From: Ilyonectria destructans
Lineage: Eukaryota > Ascomycota > Sordariomycetes > Hypocreales > Nectriaceae
Direction: 5' to 3'
Assembly (NCBI GenBank): GCA_020740775.1
Contig: JAHEWK010000014.1
Location: 1,240,001 to 1,304,000 of the forward strand
DNA length: 64,000 bases
Shown: positions 34,211-45,900 of the stretch, one piece after another
How the letters are laid out: the number at the start of each line of letters is the position of its first letter
How positions within the stretch are numbered: the first letter of the stretch is position 1
Program-made: the position numbers and the translations under genes
Notes under the pieces: generated by a model
Databases searched by the model: none
The model's input: the letters and a program-made list of their open reading frames with translations, nothing else
What the model was told of the DNA's origin: nothing

Positions 34211-35249
34211 ATCGAACTAGCAACAGCACGGCGAGGAGTGGTCTCAGGAGAGCTCACGTACATAGTTCTAGATTCAGTATATCTTTCACCTGATACTTTA
34301 GCAACACCATTCCCCAAAATTGACAAAGATAATAGGAAGAGTCATGTTAACCACAGCACCTCGCTCTAGAAAATGCTAGTCGGCATAATATCTGCCCCGC
34401 TTTATCCACCACCAGGCCCCACACATCCAGCACAGCGCGAATATCCTCATTTTGATGGATCAAATGCAACAACAACAGACCAGCGTAATTGGTTTAGTGG
34501 TAAAAATTCTCCGTTGCCATTCGAGCAACGTGGACGGTGTGCACTGACACGTACCTCATCTCCTAAAGGGAGTAAGTAGGTGCGACCACGCCCTGTCGAA
34601 TGCGGTGGACCTGCCTCCTGGTTAAAGTTACCTCCACGGAGAACGCATTTAACTTCCGCCGGGTCTCGAAAAGACTCAAAGTTCCTCCCCGGCATCTCAG
34701 ATCGATTCCCAGATTACGCAATGCGGATACTTGTGTTATAGGATGTGTTCTTTTTGCCCCTAACGGTAACTTTTTGCAGGTCGGATAAGCAAAGACCAGC
34801 GAGTACAACAAATAGCAAGCATCAAGTAGGAGAGAAAATAAGCATAAAATAATATATGAATGGAAATATAACAACGCTAGGTGTCTATTCTCGGTTTCTT
34901 TTCCATTTTTCTACTTCCATCCTCACAGTGCTGTGGAGGGAATGGTGGATGAGAGAGCTTGAGAAGTTCTGACGAGGTCAATTATCCCGGAGCCGAAAAT
35001 GACTAGGATTCTTCGTTCATTTCTGGCAAATTTCCATTCATGATCTTTCAATTTTTGCTCCTTGCCACCAATGCCTCGTCGTGATGGTTGGAATAACACC
35101 TGACGGCGCTCAGGCTGAGATATATCATCCTTTTCCCAAAGCCGAGTAAATTCCGACTACACAGAGCCGTAAGTTCATAACAAGCCAAAACACCAATTTA
35201 TAGCACGGGTGCGGTGCTACATAAGTCGGAAGAGATGTCGCTATTCAAT
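34211..35249. other. Intergenic region between HeLo-like and ARMH3 genes
   Basis: AT-rich in the middle (34.8-35.2 kb). It contains the split tRNA-Gly-like sequence described separately. Both flanking genes end here (convergent), so it includes two 3' UTRs. No other gene seen. Confidence 0.5.
34483..34719 (+). pseudogene. tRNA-Gly(GCC)-like sequence split by about 160-170 bp
   Basis: The 5' part, 34483-34522, reads GCGTAAT TG GTTTAGTGGTA AAAATT CTCCG TTGCCAT. It has a full A box (TGGTTTAGTGG), and its D-arm and anticodon loop TTGCCAT match yeast tRNA-Gly with anticodon GCC. The expected T-arm does not follow. About 170 bp later, 34694-34719, ATCGATTCCCAG ATTACGC A resembles a T-loop, T-stem and 3' acceptor, and ATTACGC pairs perfectly with GCGTAAT (7/7). 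The T-stem has mismatches and the 3' anticodon strand is imperfect. Interpretation: a tRNA gene broken by an insertion and then mutated, or a tRNA-derived SINE-like element. A long intron seems unlikely because no good 3' anticodon strand precedes the T-arm. Confidence 0.35.
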
Positions 35250-37474
35250 CTATCGCTCAACCATGGCGCGCACGTCCCCTACAGCTGCCCTAGCCATCTT
35301 CTTCAGCAGTGTCCTCTCGTCCGCCTCGCGATACCGCTCCCACGTATCCAGCCCCTCCTTGGCCTGAATGCTCAGCGTCTCGTAACCCTGGCGGATCACC
35401 TCGGTGACCTCCTGGGTGGTCAAGCTGATCCGTCGGCCGCCACCCTCGGAGAGCATCTGCTTGTAGTGGGCGCTGACGGTGATGATGGTGTCGATGGAGT
35501 TGCTGCCGCGGTTCGCTAGGCGGTAGTTCTCCTTAAACTTGGTAAGCACCTCGCCCGATTCGACGACCTTATAGAAGAGGTCGTCGTAGGCTGCGGGGGT
35601 GGGGAGGAAGGCCTCGCCGGCAGAGAGAGACAGGGCAATAAGATTGACGACGTGGTCGAGGAGGGTGTCAATGTGCGGCAGGTCCTTAAGATCAGATGTG
35701 TAGGTAGCGAGAAAGCGGATGATAGAAAGCAGAGAACGAAAGAACTCGCCCCAGTGGTATTCGAGGCGGGTGCGTGTGCGGGAGAGGTAGGAGATGATGC
35801 GCATCATAATGCCAAAACAGAGAGTATAGAGGCTGACATCGAGGCGCTTCCGGAGGTTGTGGTTGATGGCGTCGATCATTGTGTCAAGGACCGAGACGGC
35901 AAGGACGCGCTCGCCCTTGACCAGCGGCAAGAAGGGCTGGCGCTGCCGGCACAGGCGTACCGGCACCTTGGAGTCTTCACTGCAGATGCGCTTACAGATC
36001 ACAGGGTCCTCTATGAGAAGGCGTAGCACCATGATATTAAGGTGGGCGTAGTAGGTGGCACGGGGAGACAGGTATGCGTGTTGCAGGAGATAGGAGGTTA
36101 GGGAAAGGTAGCTAGCGATGGGCTGCTCCTCGTCCTTTTCGGCTGCCATGGTCACCAGGTTAAAGCAAAAGAGCTTGTTGGCATGAGCGAAGTCGTACGT
36201 TGCTAACAGGACAGCCGCTTGTTCTTCTGGTCTAGTTGAGGAATTAGATGGGCTCAATGGGTAGGTGATAGGGAAACATACAGCTGGGTGAATAGCCTCT
36301 TCGCGGTCTCAACATCGTAGACCGGCTTCTTGACCGGCTTGGGCCCAGGTGCGATAGCTCCCAACCCAATCATGTTCAGAGTGCCGCTAAAAGTCCAGCC
36401 CTCGGGCAGGTCATCCTGGATCTTGATATATCGTGATCGCACGGTTTGGCAGGTATTGCCAACGGACCTGATGATCTTCTGAATCGCGGCCTCGTTCACA
36501 AAGTCATTCAGACGGAGCTGGTAGGGGTTCTGGAACTCGAACTTGTTGTAGTTGGTAAGCAGGCCAATGAGGGTAAAGGGCTCAAGGATGTGGGTTGGGG
36601 AGTCGGAGTCTTGGATCAGCTAGATACGGTCAGTCGATAATCACAAGCCCAACACTGGCCAACACACCTTCATGACTGAGGGGAACAAATCCCTCTGGAT
36701 CAGATAGGTCAGGAGAGTCGTCTGATAGGCCCCCGCCGTAACTGCCAGGAGCACTTCCACAGCCTTATACCGGATTTCCACTATGCACCGTCGTCAGCGT
36801 TGGGTCGTCGCATGGTCGCGTGCTGCTGTCTTACAGGTCTTGCCGTTCCGGACGATTCCATCTAGCGCTCCGACAAACTCAGTAAAGACACTGTCGATAT
36901 GGTCGAGGCCGGCCAGTACAACCATGATATCGGAGCTCGGGTGGGGGTATCTCTTGCACAGGAGGCAGGACAGGAAGACACTCAGGGTCTAGACATGGTC
37001 AGCAAGTCGCGACAGGGCTCTATGGCATAGGATCACCCACGTCCAGCGCATGTAGCGGCGCCACTCCATGTCCAGTCTTGACTGTTGCTATCGCTCTGAC
37101 AAACAGCTCCCTCGTCCGGTCCTCGAGAAGCAGGACATCGTGGGGGCTGAGCTTGTTCAAGGTGCTCCTCAGGATAGCTCGGTCGGGTCGCAGGAGGAAG
37201 AACTCGGCCCAGAAGCCGTCCGTCTTCTCGTCGACGTCATCGTACTATTTTCGAGAAGAGTCGATCAGCCGAGGCACATGGCAGGTGGGAGGGATTGCGT
37301 TGGCGGCAGCGCGGGGGATGTAGATACCTTCAAGACATGCAATTAGCCTGGGAAGGGAGTGCAGGGGGAGGCAGAGGGCTGGGAGCTGACCTTGAACAGC
37401 GAGTCGTAGAGCTGGATGATCTTCGGGGTAAAGACCTCCGGGGGGAGTTGGCGGGTGAGGGGTGAAGCCTCCAT
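35250..37474 (-). CDS. ARMH3 / DUF1741 armadillo-like helical protein
   Basis: Six exons: 37474-37391, 37244-37041, 36988-36835, 36780-36668, 36619-36282, 36231-35250; phases agree throughout, giving 624 aa. Residues recognisable as the ARMH3 (human C10orf76) family include TDGFWAEFFLLRPDRAIL, the TLSVFLSCLLCKRYPHPSSDI segment, LAGLDHIDSVFTEFVGALDG, AYQTTLLTYLIQRDLFPS, and, in the last exon, YLSRTRTRLEYHWGEFFRSL and FKENYRLANRGSN. In animals ARMH3 sits at the Golgi and works with PI4KB and GBF1; the fungal role is not established. The protein is all-helical with no signal peptide. Intron 1 is long (146 nt) but its alternative acceptors run into stops. Start chosen at MEASPLTRQLPPEVFTPKI, which fits the family's N-terminal 'KIxQLYxxLF' helix. 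It looks intact and under normal constraint, unlike the accessory pair next to it. Confidence 0.87.
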
Positions 37475-40400
37475 GGGAAGCTGGGATATCGAGAACCGGC
37501 GGCCGAGTCTCGAGTCTCGAGAGCTGCCAGCGCAGCGCAGTCGCGATCCAAGAAATGCAATGGGCCAATTCGCGTCGAGGGGCTGACACAGTGGGGTTTT
37601 CTGTCTCATTGCGCACTGTGTCACTGTCGCGCGCCTGCAAAGAGCTGCCATGAGCACGTGCGCACTGTGCGTATCCTCTAGACGAGTGTCCTCTACCCCC
37701 CAATTGCAGCCCCAGTATTCACAACCTATTCAACATAGCAACCAGCCTCAACGCAGAAATCGAGTTCCGCTTTGAGCTTCCAGTACGTCACTCCGTGTTC
37801 TAAAGCCACACGTACAGGAACCCGATTTCATACTAAGCTTCGTACCAATAAGACTTCTTGCTCGAAACTACCAAGACCTCCTATCCATCAACAGGGCTTG
37901 CGTCATCTCATCTCTTCGTCTTTCCTTGGTCACGCTAGAGACTGCCGGTTTTTACAACTACCGAACAGGATGAATACCGACGCCACTAAATCGTCTCATT
38001 GTGACATTCCCAGGACCGCGTTACCAGCTACCACGGCTTTGGGTCATCCCATTGTACGATTGCCGTCAGAACAACCCACCTAGTCTCAGACTCGCGGCGA
38101 CAGTTCGGGCCGTCGGAGTATAATTTTGGTTTACTCAATAGTGTGCTCTGTGTCTTGTGTACGTGTTCTTGCACTTGTGGCCTCCAGTTTGTCTTAAACC
38201 CACAGCACTACCACAGCACTAGGGGCAGTTGCTTGTTGGAGTTGGGACTAAGGCCGTATTATGAGTGAGCACTTTCCAAGTAATAATCCTCCGTCAGATG
38301 TCTCGGTCATTTCAAGAGACTCTACAATTAGACCACTCCCCCATAATGAACTAGTGACGTTAATGTCGGCACGATTCTTAACCTGTATTATCCCTAGCTC
38401 CGCAGTTGTTCTACCGCAGACGTGATGATCAATCAATAGACCCATAGTATTTGGAAGTGGACGTAGTAGAGAAGCAGCACTACATCTTTCATACATTCGT
38501 GTTTAGAGACATTGGACAGCAAAGGGTCGCACAGCCCTTGGGTTGGTTCTCAGACAATTTAGCCAATGCCCGAATGCTTGGATCTGTCCGTGAGCGAAAC
38601 ATGTCGATCTCCAGGATCCAGATTCTAGGAATCAACGAGACGAGTGCCACTGTTGCATTACGGTGACACAATTTTATTCCGATCAGTCTCTAATCTCAAT
38701 ATAAGAAACACGGGGAGAAAATAACAATAGCACAAAAGGAAGCTTCATCGAATGACTACCAGGCAGCGTACTACCCTATACCACAATTGACACAACCGGT
38801 GCAAAATAATAACACGTCAAAACCATGTTGCACATGAATTGGCCCATAGAAGCTCAAATATATTAAAATGGTATCCGAATAACTCCATGTTCTTAATTTA
38901 TCCTTTAGAGGCCGTCCTGGAGAAGCCATGTCCCAGTGTTGTTGGTTGGTCAGGTGCAATATCAACACTCTGTTACAAAATGGTAACAAACCCCATAAAT
39001 CGAAGACTCCGTACGCAAGTTATATACATATACCCCTCGTCACAGAGACTTATCACTTAAAGTCTTGCGTTCTTATACCTCCCACAGATATCTGACAGCA
39101 CTTTGTGGGTTCACAGTCGTCCCAATGAAGGCGCCGGGTCTCCTTGCCCATCGCAGCCACCGAACAGCTTATTGTACATGTCACCTAGAGGCAGTATGGT
39201 AGGTATCAAAAGCACGAACACACGAGCCTCGATATAACACATGAATAATACTGCTGTTGTCAACCTCAATTCTACACTTGGTGCCGAGAGAAGGTGCTGT
39301 CAGCTCAACCACTCGTCGATATGGGAGACGGGATGAGTTCCCTCGACCTCGACTCTGTAACTAGGCCCAATACCATCTACCCTACGCTTTAAGGCAGTTG
39401 AATTCCAAGTTCTGCAATGTAAGCGTTCGAATTCAGGCCCTCGTGACTCGCATTCATGGGACAAGTGCTTACCCCCGAGTCCGGACAGACTTTACTTTCC
39501 CCTCTCGTTCACATGAAGTAGAGAAACACACTAAGCCCAAACTCAATCGATAGCTATCTCTAGCCATCTCTCTAAATGGAGACATTCACTTAGGCTCTCA
39601 GGTGAAGCCGAGGCAACCCACCATATCTGATACCGTCAAGTCATTACGTAGTATAACTAGTTCTTAGTGCCTTGACGCAACCTGTCAGACCCAGAAAACA
39701 AACTACGCACAATGATAGCCAAGAATTAGTTGATCGGTGATATGAAAGCTTACACCCCACTTATGACCGACAGTGCGATCGGCAATTCTAGACCTCGACA
39801 TGCCCTGCCACTCGATCGCGTGGTCACAAATCCTACGAGACCCGGCAACGGTCCATGACAAATTGCTGGTCCATATCGCCGGCTCGCAGTCTGAATCCCC
39901 CCCGGAGGCCCAAGCACGCTGGTCCGTCCAGAACTGCCGCACGTGGTGGATAAGATGCCGGATTGCTGCGTCCCCGGCAGTCTGCGCAAGGGCCGCCTGT
40001 GAGTGATCCGAAACCGACGCCGTCCCATACTGCTCGGGCCAGACTACCTGCGAGTTCTGAGGCTCACAGCGTAGTACTAGCTGGCTGTTACCAAACACGC
40101 AACCGGCCGATGTAAAACATTGGACATGTCATAGGACAGCCTTGTAAACCGGAGGGTTGGACTTCCAGCCCCCTGCCGCGCCGGGCATATTACCATCCGA
40201 ATGAGGAGGGTGTACACATCATTTTCGTCGAAACTTGGTACACTTGGAACCAGAGGACCGGATGTGTCTGGGGGTCTCGAGATGGCGGGCTTCCAAAGAG
40301 GATCACCCCCATGCTCTTGGAAGGTTCCTTTGCCACGGGCTCGCCGTCGTCATCTTGTCGTGGCCGCCAGGCTGGGAACGCGCACGCTCAAACACCCCGG

Positions 40401-42224
40401 CGATAACTGACTGGTCATCGGTCGTATACGAGCAAACCCACTGAGTTGGTTCCTGCCTGCCTCCAACCCCGCAGCGGCACTCTCCTTTGGGGATGGACTC
40501 AGGCGCAAAGTCTGGTTTGGGTCCGGCGGTTCTTGGGCAATTGAGGAGAAGGGCTACTGCCAGCCTTGGGATGAATAGGATTGGACTAAGCTACGCCGTA
40601 CGAAGTAGACCCGAGTGAATCAGTGGGTCAAGCCCATCCAGGTAGTTGGATACAGTGTCTCTTTGAGGGTCTTGCACGGGCGATCGTCATGTCGCAGCGG
40701 TCTGGGGAATGAAGGGGAGGCGAGCCTTGTCAAATCGACCACGACTTCCGCACCGCCACGGCTCGTCCGCCGAAGCGACTATGCCCAAGCTGGCGGCACT
40801 TCCGCAGTGAGGATCCCGACGACTATCCCCGTCGAGCCCATCGAAGCTTGTTCGCCCGGCCGAGGGATTAGTATAACAGGGGGATGGTCCGGTCTAGACG
40901 GATAGATTCCCGCACTGACAGCAGGCAGCGGAGGGAAGGCATCAAGGCCGGCCCTTGGAGGTTTTTTTGATGGGCAAGGATTCTAGGTAGAGGACAGGGA
41001 TAGACAAGGACAGCCAATGCGGATGGCGACAGGAAGACCGGGATGTGACAGGGAAGAGGCCGGGGTGGGTTGCGCCGCAAACGGATATGGGAATCTTTGA
41101 CAGGCAGACCAGACAGGGTAAAATACAGGGAGCCGGTACATTATACAGGGAGCCGAGCCAGGGACCCAGACCAGACATGGGAGGCGGTGTCGGCGAGCCC
41201 ATGGACGATGAGAAGCGGAATCAGATTCATTAGAACGTCGGGGCAAACGGTCTGAATAATCCGTCCAGTCGGTGACGACGGGATCTTGCACCAAGGCCCA
41301 GCAAGGATTTCCCCCTTGGGGGTCCCTTGCGGGTCGTATCGAATGTCCCGACGCCACGGTAGAGCGTCACCCCGGTCTCCAAAGTTGCGCCGTTGACCAA
41401 CAGCTCCATCCCCAAAACGGCTGGAATCAAAAGAAAGGTGAGCAGCAGCGAAAGAGGCGGTGGCTTGCGAGGTGAAAGGACGATAACGGAGAAGCGAGAG
41501 CACGGCAAAGGCCGTGTACTTTTGTACGAATCCTGGCATAGCGCATGGCATCACGACATGGCGTGTGACGCTGGGCGTGATTGTTTCTCTCTCGCACAGG
41601 GCTGTCCAGGGCTGTCCAGGCCAAGCCCAATTCAACGCTCAAACTCAACGGCTGCGGCTGGCTTGCATCCGAGCCGTCGCTACTGCTCCATGTACGCCGT
41701 ATCCGCACTCCGAATGAGCCTGTAAAGGGCATGCAAAACGTGGGCCTCATTAGCGTCGACTCTGTTACCACGCAGTAACTGTCAAGACGTCAGGTCCACC
41801 GTCCACGCAAACACGAGCCGCAGCATGACGAAGCGTCACTTCGCCCTGCCTCACCTTTGGCCATGTGCACAAATCGAGATAAGCAGGCCCTCGTCGTTCA
41901 TCACCGGTTCATCCATTACCCGTACTCGTGCTCGTGCATTACCCAGATGCGGCAATGGTCGCTTTCAAGGGAGTTCCGCTCTACGCTCACCGGCCCCTCC
42001 GGGATCGGTACCGGAGGCCAGCTGGAAACCGCCCGAAAGAGTAGCTGGGGGCCGATTGCATGTGCGACGGACCGGGGGTGCGTGCGCAAGTTCGCTGTGA
42101 CGAGGATGCGATGTGATGTGACGAGTGACGAGGCGTGCTTTTACGAGTCGGTCGTCTTCTTTTCGCAAGAGGGCGTGTGCTTTGGGTGCCTTACGTGCCT
42201 TACGTGCGTGCCTTGGCCGGTGTG

Positions 42225-42250
42225 CATCGCATCGCATCGCATCACATCGC
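42225..42250. repeat. Pentanucleotide (GCATC)n microsatellite
   Basis: Five consecutive near-perfect GCATC units. A similar short GATGCG array, its reverse-complement type, lies near 3699-3722. Confidence 0.7.
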
Positions 42251-42934
42251 AACAAAGTTAGCTGCAGCAGCGCGATTGGCGATTGGCGCCGCAGATGGGC
42301 AACACATCTTCAATTCGTAGACGCGGCTTACGTCTCTTCTGCCCGCGCTGCGTGCTACGTGCCGCGTGCCGCGCACCGCGTGGTGGCTTGTCTCTGTTGG
42401 TGATGGAACGGCACCTCGGGCATCAGACACGTGCACGCCATCCCGCAACGTCGGGCACTGACGAGAAATCCCGATGTTCGGCACGTATTGACCGGATGAC
42501 GATACTGTTAGTACTTAGTATGCTGTCGATTGAAGATATTGTGGATTGCGGGGGTGTTCCATAAGCTGCAGAGGAGAGTTTTCCAGGGAGTAATTCAAGA
42601 CTAGCTTGCGAGGATGAAAATCGAGCGATCGCTTTGACACTCATCTGCTGTGGAGTATTAGCACCCGTCGTATAGGCCACCATGTCCATATCAGCCTGAC
42701 TTACCATCGCCTAGGAACCTCTATCCTGACGTAGCAGGATCTTCACCACCAACTATCCCGATCTCCCTCCGGTGCAAACTCTGCCCGTCAATCGATCAGA
42801 TCATTATATGTATGTACATAGTATGCTTTCACCATTGCTCACCGGCATGGAGCACGCGGCGCCTCCTCCAGGCATAAACCCCTGCATCTCGCTTCTTCAA
42901 TTTAATGCAGGAACCCGACTGTCGTGCGCAGCCA

Positions 42935-42995
42935 CCAACACGCACACGCACGCGCACGCGCACCCACACGCACACCATCCCACGCCGCACCCACT
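42935..42995. repeat. CA/CG-rich low-complexity run
   Basis: Alternating CACGCACACGCACGCG-type sequence. It is translated as His/Thr or His/Ala repeats in overlapping ORFs, which I regard as artefacts. Alternating purine-pyrimidine sequence of this kind can adopt Z-DNA. Confidence 0.75.
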
Positions 42996-45900
42996 CACAC
43001 ACAGCAGCCTGCTCTCTCCACACATCAAGACTGACAGGTCATGCTATTCGCACATGCTCCCTCGCAAGCATAGAGTACAGTACGCATATGTGCAGCGTTG
43101 ATCAATGGGGCCAATGCCCACACGACCGCTGCGCAGATACGCAGCCCTCCTTCCGTAAACAGCTCGAATCGCTCCCCTCAATCGACCCTGTTGACGCGAT
43201 TGACGCGGGTCCATGGCCCTTCTCCCTAGGTAGCCAATACTCCGTACGCGATGGAGACGTCCATGTAAGTCCAGACCAATGTGTCTATGTGACTGCGCGT
43301 GCCTCGGTGCTCTGCCTTCAATCGGCTGCATAACGTCTGTGTGCACCTATTCCACTTAACATCCATTATGCACGACGGTTGAAGAGAGCGGAGTCTTCCG
43401 TCCATTTTCTCCAGGCTTTATCCCCTCGTCGACTTCCCCCCTCCACGTGGGAGTGACGGTCGCTGTCGACGACATGGATACCATGCCTACGTCCGAGGGA
43501 TGGTAACCTGCCAGGGACCAGCGCTCGACCTATTCGGGCCTGCTCAGACGTTACAAGCAAGAGGGCAAAGTCGTTTCTTTGGTAGGCATGATGGACGGGA
43601 TGCCCAATTCATGCGTGTGGCAGGTCGATCGTTGCACTTCGCCCTCATTCCATTCCTCATCCCTAGAATGTTGGATGAGGATGGGTTCAATCCAGCTTTC
43701 TGGATACGCAAAGCCCAGGATGGTCTCGAGGGGTGTGTGTCTTTCCCGAAGTGCAATTCCGAATCCCAGTCCCCGTCCGCATCCATCCTTTCGGTGGGGG
43801 ATTTGCAGTGCTTCATGGTGCTGGTGCTGCTTCTTGCTTTTTGCCTGTCCGGGGGAGGCCATCCACATCACGCGATGCTCGGGTCGCAAAGGGTCCCTTT
43901 TCTCGTCGTTATCGTGTGTGGGCACATCCCGAATGGCAATCGCCTGACTCCTGTCGGTACGAGCGAAGCCCTCACTCTCCATTGACGGCTTCACTCCTCA
44001 TTTTCCCCCACGTATGCACCCACGCGACAGTGCTCGGACCTGCTGGTGAAGGTGCAGGAGCTCGATAGCCACAGACATTTCCCCGTGGTATCTCCTGAGA
44101 CCGGGATCTTGCCCGTGCGATGCCTGGTACATGTAATGTCGGGGCACGAGCTCTGTGAACCTGGTGTGGGTGCTCTAGGGTAGTTGGCCAGCGTTTCTCA
44201 ATCGACACCTTGAGCATGGACTGTAAGCAAGAGTCAATATAGAAACATAGTTCTGACCTATAGACCCGCTCGTGTCGCATCGCCCTACTCAGCGACTTAT
44301 ACCCCCATGTGTTAGGCCCTTTCGCACGTGCACGTCGTGAGCATCGAGGCGGGGCCCATCATTGACACTCCTTCACCGTCCACCTGTCAACCGTTAGTTC
44401 AGGATAACTTTCCAGAACAAAAGGATACCCAGGCAAAGAAAGATTACCGAACGCGCATCAATTCCACCTACCAAATGACCCGGGCGGATCGTCACCAGCC
44501 GATCAACCCTCGAGCATTTAAAACCCTTACTGCACGTCACTCCGGGCCTTTGGGTTTCAAAGCACGGCCGGCTCCTCCGTAACATCGCGCCGACAAGTCT
44601 GCCGGGGCAGGACCCCGCTTCCGGAAGACTCACCGGAGGGTGGTCACTGACCACCGGTGATCACTGATGGAGGCTAATAGCTAATAGTCAAGCATCGCTG
44701 TCAGTCATGTCAAACGTTGGGTCAAACGCGTCGAGTCAAACAATCGGGGGTTAAGTTGATTGAAAAACGTAGCAGTCTGGAGATGGTTAGGCTTCACCTG
44801 AGTCAACAACGAGTTAGCCGTGGCTCGCTCTGGATGTAGTTGAGACGCCACGAAGCCGGCTCCTCCGCCAAGTAGCCTGCCCAAACTCAACTCGGTACAA
44901 GCCAATGTGCGAGATCCCGACGCAATGGAACACAGACCCCGCGCACGCACGTCTGGCAGCGTGAGGCGCAGAGACATTGTCTCTGAATGTCTCAAGCCCA
45001 CATGATCGTCGCGTCGCCTAACATCGAAATGCACCCCAGACCCCATCTCTGGCATCCTACGCACGCATGCCATCATCAAATTAGTCCGTTAGATTGATAA
45101 GAAAGATGCACATTCGTCCTGATGAGGAAGTCGCATCTCCCTGTTTGACGATCAACGGCTACCGGCACTCGTAAAATATCACATCGCAAGTCGCAACCCG
45201 ATGTCGGCGCGCTCTTGGCGCGAAATACCTCTTTCGTGGGGGACTATCTACGCCCGTCAACGCAGGCGTTTTCGTTTTGGGCCGATCCAACATGACACCT
45301 GAATAATAGTTATAATTGGAGCAGGGCTAGAACAAAGGCTTGAAAGTCCCTGAAAAATAAAGGGCTTCGGGCTTAATGAGCGTCATGAATCAGCTGGTAC
45401 GAGGAGGCGTCGTTGGCCGAGCCCACGCAAGCCATGGAAACCATGACGCCAGAGATGCCTCGTGTTCGCACCTCATGAACGCGCCATTGTCGCCATTATC
45501 GATCGGCTCTGCCTCAACCGCGTCCGTCATTAGCACCAATAGTAGCTCAAAGCTTCCCCTGAGCGACGGCAACGCCGTCACATATTACGCCTGGAGACGG
45601 GTGAAACTATCTCCACGGCACACGATGGTTTCGCCATTCAATAATAAAAGCACGAGGCGCGTCTCATTGTTTCCCTGCCACTAGTCTACCACGGCTCCCA
45701 CGTCCTGATGCCTTCCCGTGCCTACTATTAGAACGCTAAATACCATTCGTTGTGGCGGCGCAGCGATCCAATCTAGATCCCAATCACACGGCCGCGAGGT
45801 CTGCTATTCCATAACGCGGTGTTAGTTAATGCACGTGGGGCATGGATCGTCTATTGACAATGGGCATCACGACTTTGCGGCTGTGGATGGCTGGCTAGTT

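Larger units (their letters stand above)
37475..45000. other. Gene-poor region, left part
   Basis: No gene supported. 37.5-39.8 kb is AT-richer; 40-45 kb is GC-rich with many antisense-paired ORFs (for example 40983-41357, 41857-42261, 43500-43985 against 43551-43994) that carry no motifs. Small repeats: TACAGGGAGCCG twice near 41123-41156, GGGCTGTCCA twice near 41600-41620, ATCGC pentamers at 42225-42250, and a CA/CG-rich run at 42935-42995. Confidence 0.45.

Noticed and set aside
42772..43101. His/Thr/Ala repeat ORF as a possible metal-binding protein
   Set aside because: It is the translation of the CA/CG low-complexity run, with other frames equally open.
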